From Parapusillimonas sp013416435 (lineage in GTDB: Bacteria; Pseudomonadota; Gammaproteobacteria; Burkholderiales; Burkholderiaceae_B), in the NCBI RefSeq assembly GCF_052180245.1, contig NZ_CP197474.1:2418001-2482000 (forward strand): DNA of 64,000 nucleotides, given 5' to 3'. Shown in pieces: positions 59,355 to 64,000 of the stretch. Position 1 is the stretch's first letter, and every line of letters starts with the position of its first letter. Made by a program: the position numbers and the translations under genes. Under the pieces are notes generated by a model. The model did not search any database. It saw only the letters and a program-made list of their open reading frames with translations, and was not told where the DNA came from.

Positions 59355-59617
59355 TGCCCGGCTCCGGCGTTGCCCGTAAATGATTTGAGTGTTTTTGCGG
59401 CGGTCTGGGCTGCGGCGCCCTCGGCGGCCGTCTGCGCCATGCGGGATTGCTCGGATCCGTCTTCGCCGGCAAGCTCTTTTGCCATGGCGGCGGTCTGTGA
59501 ACGCACCACTTGTCCGAACTGCTGGTATACGGCAATGGCGGCCACGGCAACCAGCGCCACCACGATGATGTATTCGGTCATCCCCTGCCCGCTTTGCGAA
59601 CGCTGTGTCCCTGGCAC
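59351..59617 (-). CDS. Flp-type pilin-like protein
   Basis: 88 residues from a GTG start with AGGAG six bases upstream. A short leader MPGTQRSQSG is followed by QGMTEYIIVVALVAVAAIAVYQQFG: cleavage after Gly10 leaves glutamate at position 5 and tyrosine at 6, the Flp signature. The C-terminal part is Ala-rich. It is first in the Tad operon and probably the major pilin. No prepilin peptidase (TadV) gene is in the window. Confidence 0.82.
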   Translation of the reverse strand: MPGTQRSQSGQGMTEYIIVVALVAVAAIAVYQQFGQVVRSQTAAMAKELAGEDGSEQSRMAQTAAEGAAAQTAAKTLKSFTGNAGAGQ

Positions 59618-59741
59618 GATGCTCTCCTGAAGAAGATCAGGAATGCAGTGTGCCCGCGTTCAAGCTACGGGCAAATTCGCAAATACCGAGTTGGGCAAAG
59701 CGGTCAGTGGATGGAAAGAACCGCCTGGCGGGAAACGTCCG

Positions 59742-60494
59742 TCAGCGAAACACCGCAGCGTCAGAGCCGACCAGAACATTGGCGGGCAGCGGCCGCTTCT
59801 GCGCCATCAGCCATGCGTCGAACTCGTGCCCGATGTGCGTGAGCACCGTCTTCTCGACCTGCAGGTGCTCGACAATGTCAAGGGCCCGGGTCAGGTCGTT
59901 GTGGCCGCGCGGTGCCTGCGGCCGGGGCGAGAACGAACAATCCAGCACCATGAGCTGCAAGGGGCGCTGCTTCAGGAACTCAAAGGTATCCTCGGGCAGC
60001 CCGACGGTATCGGTCAGGTAGGCCCAATGCCGTTTCCCATCCGAAAACACATAGCCGAACGTCGGCAGACTGTGCCGCAGCGGAACAGGAGTAATGTCCA
60101 GCCCCATCAGGCGCAAGGGCTCGAAAGGGGCCAAGGTGCGCGAAAAATCCAGTATGCCCGGATGCTTGTAGAGATCCGCGAAGCCTTGCGGATCGGGAGG
60201 GCCCAGGACCGGCAGCCGATAGTCCTGGCCCCAGCGCAGGTGCAGGAATCCCTGCGCATGATCGGCATGATAATGTGTCTGTAAAAAGCCTTTGAAGCTG
60301 CCCGGCGGAAAACGCTCGGCCAGATCCATCAGGCCGGCATCAAGAAGCCAGCGCTCGCCCTGGTGTTCGATCGATGCGCACGTGGGTCCGCGGCGGTATG
60401 CCGGATCGCGTCGGGCGCGTTCGCAAGCGGGGCAGCGGCAGTTGTACACCGGCACCTGACCCGAATTTCCGGTGCCGAGCAGCGTCAGTTTCAT
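59742..60494 (-). CDS. PhnP-like metallo-beta-lactamase-fold phosphodiesterase
   Basis: 250 residues. The start MKLTLLGTGNSGQVPVYNCRCPACERAR holds the PhnP-type cysteine/zinc site. The metal motif is THYHADHAQG, with SDGKRHWAYLTDT and LTHIGHEFDAW further on. PhnP hydrolyses phosphoribosyl cyclic phosphate in phosphonate use, but no phn genes are nearby, so a broader cyclic phosphodiesterase role is likely. Confidence 0.85.
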   Translation of the reverse strand: MKLTLLGTGNSGQVPVYNCRCPACERARRDPAYRRGPTCASIEHQGERWLLDAGLMDLAERFPPGSFKGFLQTHYHADHAQGFLHLRWGQDYRLPVLGPPDPQGFADLYKHPGILDFSRTLAPFEPLRLMGLDITPVPLRHSLPTFGYVFSDGKRHWAYLTDTVGLPEDTFEFLKQRPLQLMVLDCSFSPRPQAPRGHNDLTRALDIVEHLQVEKTVLTHIGHEFDAWLMAQKRPLPANVLVGSDAAVFR

Positions 60495-60505
60495 TGTCGT
60501 TCGCC

Positions 60506-60600
60506 GGGGTCAGACCCCGAACACAGGGTAATGGGGTCAGACCCCGTACGAGGCCCAACCAAAAGATAATGGGGTCAGACCCCGTACGGGGTCAGACCCC
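60506..60600. repeat. Palindrome cluster 11
   Basis: Single 13-mers at 60506-60518 and 60533-60545 (the latter with GTAC but a decayed second arm), then 60571-60600 with GTAC spacer but both arms GGGGTCAGACCCC, so a central mismatch breaks the full palindrome. It ends eight bases from the FAH-family stop codon and starts 11 bases upstream of the PhnP-like ATG. Confidence 0.93.
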
Positions 60601-60608
60601 TCATTCCT

Positions 60609-61313
60609 TTAAAGCGCAGCGCCTACTTCCACCCGCAGTTCGCCCAGGCCGGCAACGGCACCCACCATGGTGTCGCCTGCTACGACGGGTCCGACGCCTT
60701 CGGGCGTGCCGGTGAATACGATGTCGCCCGCTTTCAGCTCGAACAGGCCGGACAGGTACGAAAGGGATTCCGCCACGTTCCAGATCATTTGCGACAGATC
60801 GCTGGATTGCTTTTCCGCGCCATTGACGCTGAGCGTGATGGCGCCCGAAGACAGCGTGCCGACGTCTGCACGGGGGTGGAGCGGACCGACGGGAGCGGAC
60901 AAATCGAAGGCCTTGCCGACCTCCCAGGGCCTGCCTTGCTTCTTGGCTTCGCCCTGCAGGTCGCGGCGAGTCATGTCCAGCCCGATGGCGTATCCCCAGA
61001 CGCATTCCGCTGCCTGCTCAGGAGTGAGGTTCCGTCCGCCCTTGTCGAGCGCAACTACGAGTTCGATCTCGTAGTGCAGATTGGATGTCTTGGACGGGTA
61101 CGGCATGGTGCCGGTCTGGCCGTCGGCAACGTTCAGCAGCGCATCGGCCGGCTTGCAGAAGAAGAAAGGATCCTCACGACCGGTGAAGCCCATTTCCTTG
61201 GCGTGTTCGGCATAGTTGCGGCCGACACAATAAACACGCCGGACCGGAAAGACGGCGTCGGAGCCGGCGACCGCAAGAGCCGCAACGGGTTGGGCGGGGA
61301 TGACGGTCTTCAT
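60609..61313 (-). CDS. Fumarylacetoacetate hydrolase family protein
   Basis: 234 residues. The FAH fold is shown by VYCVGRNYAEHAKEMGF, the metal-ligand segment LHYEIELVVAL and IGLDMTRRDLQ, and the FTGTPEGVGPV loop. Relatives include fumarylpyruvate hydrolase (NagK-type) and oxaloacetate decarboxylase. Substrate cannot be fixed from sequence. It starts one base after ppa. Confidence 0.9.
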   Translation of the reverse strand: MKTVIPAQPVAALAVAGSDAVFPVRRVYCVGRNYAEHAKEMGFTGREDPFFFCKPADALLNVADGQTGTMPYPSKTSNLHYEIELVVALDKGGRNLTPEQAAECVWGYAIGLDMTRRDLQGEAKKQGRPWEVGKAFDLSAPVGPLHPRADVGTLSSGAITLSVNGAEKQSSDLSQMIWNVAESLSYLSGLFELKAGDIVFTGTPEGVGPVVAGDTMVGAVAGLGELRVEVGAAL

Positions 61314-61314
61314 G

Positions 61315-61851
61315 TCACTTGTCCTCGCTGGTGTAACGCGCGGCGCTATCGCGGATTTCCTTCATGGCGGCTTCCGGGCCTTCCCAGCCCTTGACCTTCA
61401 CCCACTTGCCCTTTTCCAGATCCTTGTAGTGTTCGAAGAAATGCTGGATCCGTGCGAGCTCTTCCGCGGGAAGATCCTCGGGCGTCTTGATGGAACGATA
61501 GGGAGGGTAGAGCTTGTCGACCGGGACGGCCAGCAGCTTGGCGTCGCCGCCCGCCTCGTCTTCCATCTGCAGGACGCCGATCGCCCGTGAACGGATCACC
61601 GCGCCGACCTGTATGGGGAAAGGCGCCAGCACGAGCACGTCAACAGGGTCGCCGTCGTCGGAAATGGTTTGAGGAATGTAGCCGTAATTGCACGGGTAGT
61701 GCATGGCGGTCAGCATGAACCGGTCCACAAAGACGGCGCCCGAGTCCTTGTCGACTTCATACTTGACCGGATCCGCATTCATGGGAATTTCAATGACGAC
61801 ATTAAATTCTTCCGGCAACTTGGTGCCGGCTGGTACGTTCTTTAGGCTCAT
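61315..61851 (-). CDS. ppa: Inorganic pyrophosphatase
   Basis: 178 residues, family I. The metal-binding signature DDGDPVDVLVLAP is intact, with DRFMLTAMHYPCNYGYIP. It hydrolyses pyrophosphate. It lies 38 bases downstream of hemY and one base before the FAH-family gene. Confidence 0.96.
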   Translation of the reverse strand: MSLKNVPAGTKLPEEFNVVIEIPMNADPVKYEVDKDSGAVFVDRFMLTAMHYPCNYGYIPQTISDDGDPVDVLVLAPFPIQVGAVIRSRAIGVLQMEDEAGGDAKLLAVPVDKLYPPYRSIKTPEDLPAEELARIQHFFEHYKDLEKGKWVKVKGWEGPEAAMKEIRDSAARYTSEDK

Positions 61852-61889
61852 GCTGTGTTCTACCCTTAACTAAGGATTCCAATAAAAGA

Positions 61890-63413
61890 TCAATGGTTGC
61901 CGGAACCGCGCGGCGTATGGCGGTCCGACGTCTGCGTCAGATCGACGCCCACGAAAGGCGAGCTGTCGAAATATTCTTCGAGCACCGAAGCGTCACCGTC
62001 GCTGGTCCGTTCGGGCGCGGCGGGCGCCGCTGCCTTGGCATCGCCGGCGCCTGCGGCGCTCGTTTCCGTGGCGGACGCGTAGTCGGAGAAATCGGCCGCG
62101 CTGGCCGCGAGCGGCGTCTCAAGGCTGGACAGCACTTTGGCCTGCGGCAAGTGCTCGACGTCGATCAGCGTGGGGTCTCCTCGTGTGTCGGCTGCCGGCA
62201 ATGCCCGGCTTGCCGGAAGAACCGGCAATACCCCGGCCACGCTGGATGCGAGCCGCCAATGCGCCGTGGCATCTGCCGGGCGGCCGAGGCGGTCGTAGAG
62301 ATTTCCCAACAAGGCATGGATGCGCATGTCGCTGCGCAACCTCATGCTGCGCTGCAGATACTGCTCGCCCGGCCCCCAGAGCTCGCCTGTCAGGCAAAGG
62401 TTGCCCAGCGCGGCAAGCAAGGCCGAATCGTCCGGATGGCTTTTCAGCCATTCCTCGGCTTTGCTCAGGCGCCTGGCGACATGCTCGGGCGGGCATTGCG
62501 AATAAGCATTCAGCAAGCGGGGTTCCATCCGGATACTGAGCGCTGCCTCGAGCACCTTCGCCGCTTCTTCGTGGTTGCCCTGCGTGGTATGGATCGTGGA
62601 CGCCGCAAGGGCGATGTCCGGCAAGACGCGTTCATCCGATTTGAGGTCCGACCAGATGGACTTGAGGTTCTCCGGACCACCTTGTTGCAAGCGTGCGGCC
62701 GCAGAGGTCTCGATCAGTTGCTGCGCTTCGGCCTTGTCGATGACGCCACGGCGCGACAACAGCCGCGTCAGTTCGTACACACGGTCGTAATTTCGAAGCT
62801 GCCGGTGTGCACGCAGCAACAAGCGAGTGGCGTGGAAATAGCGCGAGCTGGCATCCTGCAAAGGCTGAAGCAGCACCAGCGCATCCTGGGGGCGGTTCTG
62901 ATCCAGGTACATCTCGGCCGCGACAATGGCTGCGGCCTCACGCAACCGGACATTGTCGGAGGCATGCTCGCGCGCCAGCGCCAGGGCTTCGTCACGGCGC
63001 GCGAACTCGCCCATATGATGCGAGGCCCGGGCCGACGCCAGCGCGGCAAGCACCTTGCGCGAACCAGAACGCGTACGAGCAAGCACTTTGGACAGGTCTT
63101 TCTCGGCTTCGGTGTAGCGGCCTTCCAGAATGTTGATCCAGCCGCTTTCGAGCGACTCGTGATCGCGTTTTTCGGCGCGCAGGCCGCGCCAGGAACGGAA
63201 GCGCTCGGGGCCTCCGGAAATCCAGGCAAGCACACGCAGGACAATGTACAGAATCAGGAAGCTCGCCAGAAGCAACAGAACGGCAAGCGTCAAGGACAGT
63301 TCGATGCGATACGGCTGCGCCACGATCAGCACATTGCCGCTGTGTTCGCGCAGCACCAGTGCCAGCGCCACGGCGGCAACGAATACCAGCAAGGTCCAGA
63401 ACCAGGTCTTCAT
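61890..63413 (-). CDS. hemY: HemY, TPR protein of haem biosynthesis operon
   Basis: 507 residues. Two N-terminal membrane helices (about 1-65), the HemY signature region around SGGPERFRSWRGLRAEKRDHESLESGWINILEGRYTEAEKDLSK in shape, then TPR-like helices to about residue 400. The C-terminal 100 residues are low-complexity and Ala-rich. Bacterial HemY of this type is linked to haem synthesis regulation, not protoporphyrinogen oxidase. It starts three bases after hemX ends. Confidence 0.92.
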   Translation of the reverse strand: MKTWFWTLLVFVAAVALALVLREHSGNVLIVAQPYRIELSLTLAVLLLLASFLILYIVLRVLAWISGGPERFRSWRGLRAEKRDHESLESGWINILEGRYTEAEKDLSKVLARTRSGSRKVLAALASARASHHMGEFARRDEALALAREHASDNVRLREAAAIVAAEMYLDQNRPQDALVLLQPLQDASSRYFHATRLLLRAHRQLRNYDRVYELTRLLSRRGVIDKAEAQQLIETSAAARLQQGGPENLKSIWSDLKSDERVLPDIALAASTIHTTQGNHEEAAKVLEAALSIRMEPRLLNAYSQCPPEHVARRLSKAEEWLKSHPDDSALLAALGNLCLTGELWGPGEQYLQRSMRLRSDMRIHALLGNLYDRLGRPADATAHWRLASSVAGVLPVLPASRALPAADTRGDPTLIDVEHLPQAKVLSSLETPLAASAADFSDYASATETSAAGAGDAKAAAPAAPERTSDGDASVLEEYFDSSPFVGVDLTQTSDRHTPRGSGNH

Positions 63414-63416
63414 GGC

Positions 63417-64000
63417 TTACCCCTGTGAACCCGGCGCCTGGGCGTCCGTACTGGCGCCCGCATCCGGCATGGATGGCGCTGGAGATTCGGTCGGGGGTTC
63501 GTCCGCCTGCGTATCGCCCTCGGCCGACTTGGCGCTGGCTTCGCGCAGTGCCTCGATGGCACCCAGGCTGTTGTCTACGGTGGGCAGCCGGACGTCGATG
63601 TCGGTATCGGACATGTCGCGCGCGATCTTGAGAGCCCGGCGGGACTCGGCCGATTGCTGGTCGAAGCGGCTTTCTATCGACCTGACCAGGTTCGCGGTTT
63701 CAGTGGCCCAGACATTGGGTTGACGCATCATCAAGGCCAGTTGCGCGGTCATGATGCGCAGACGCAGGTTCTCGCGGAAACGAGTGGCCTGATCGGGCGA
63801 CATGAGCAACGCATGGGGGTCGTCGACGCGGCGCACTGCGATGAACTCGCCCAGGTCGCGCCGTACCGAGTCCCAGGCTTCCGAGGTCCATTGCCCGGCA
63901 GTCGCCAGGCTTTGTTTCCACCATGGCGCGTCGGGATCCTGGGCCGGCGCCTGCCGGCCGCCCTGCGCCGGCGCCGAGCCGGGCGCTTCAGGCTGGACGG
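63417..64000 (-). CDS. hemX: HemX, uroporphyrinogen-III C-methyltransferase-like, 5' part beyond window
   Basis: Only the last 194 or so codons are inside the window; the frame stays open to the right edge. The visible part contains WWKQSLATAGQWTSEAWDSVRRDLGEFIAVRRVD, the HemX-typical segment, followed by helices and an acidic, Pro-rich C-terminus. Adjacent to hemY as in the hemCDXY operon. The apparent internal GTG start at 63836 is not used. Confidence 0.88.
   Translation of the reverse strand, partial: VQPEAPGSAPAQGGRQAPAQDPDAPWWKQSLATAGQWTSEAWDSVRRDLGEFIAVRRVDDPHALLMSPDQATRFRENLRLRIMTAQLALMMRQPNVWATETANLVRSIESRFDQQSAESRRALKIARDMSDTDIDVRLPTVDNSLGAIEALREASAKSAEGDTQADEPPTESPAPSMPDAGASTDAQAPGSQG

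Noticed and set aside
61893..63428. 511-codon open frame on the plus strand
   Set aside because: Antisense shadow of hemY, in which the opposite strand has clear TPR and membrane features.

Overview
The window reads as chromosomal DNA of a betaproteobacterium in the Alcaligenaceae (Bordetella, Pusillimonas, Achromobacter or Candidimonas type). The grounds are high GC, a thrS-infC and leuC-leuD-leuB-asd-fimV-truA-trpF layout, an incomplete regulatory PTS (ptsI, ptsH, EIIA-Man), glnK-amtB, a Bug-type solute-binding protein and hemX-hemY. Genus-level placement is inference from gene content; no database was searched.

Layout. 1-600: rplT (cut by the window edge) and rpmI with their own promoter. 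600-9745: a TorF-type porin, comM, ubiK, a lipoprotein, glnK-amtB, then ptsI, ptsH, EIIA and gshB on the minus strand. 9812-12520: infC (ATC start) and thrS, preceded by a leader that looks like a complete ribosome-mediated attenuator with an 11-residue peptide containing five threonines. 12643-12804: tRNA-Val(GAC) with promoter and terminator. 12921-15181: ergothioneine genes egtB-egtD. 15242-18412: a lysR / Bug / dapA-like cassette between near-identical direct repeats. 18494-30366: kynU, trpF, a TRAP permease pair, truA, fimV, asd and leuBDC, all on the minus strand. 30639-38504: a LysR regulator and a peptide ABC transporter with an M81 peptidase. 38798-45752: a YkvI-like carrier, M48 lipoprotein protease, aroC, selO, DUF2069, YihY and a CBS protein. 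45816-47389: an IS1182-like insertion sequence with recognisable ends and a 6-bp target duplication. 47438-50689: dusA, homoserine kinase, a BPSS1780-type membrane protein and DUF192. 50693-59617: a nine-gene Flp/Tad pilus operon. 59742-64000: a PhnP-like hydrolase, an FAH-family hydrolase, ppa, hemY and partial hemX.

The most striking structural theme is a family of interspersed palindromes built from the 13-mer GGGGTCAGACCCC, usually as two inverted copies around a 3-4 base spacer. They occur in about eleven intergenic clusters. They sit within a few bases of stop codons, often fill the gap between convergent genes, show compensatory base changes, and in three genes (LysR at 30639, the YkvI-like carrier, DusA) run into the reading frame and supply the last codons and the stop. 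One copy was the target of the insertion sequence, and two copies bracket the lysR/Bug/dapA cassette.

The clearest regulatory results are the threonine attenuator ahead of thrS-infC and a pair of matching sigma-54 promoters, one before torF and one before glnK-amtB, which suggest joint nitrogen control of an outer-membrane porin and ammonium uptake. A rearrangement is also apparent: rpmI-rplT lie 9.5 kb away from thrS-infC, with which they normally form one operon.
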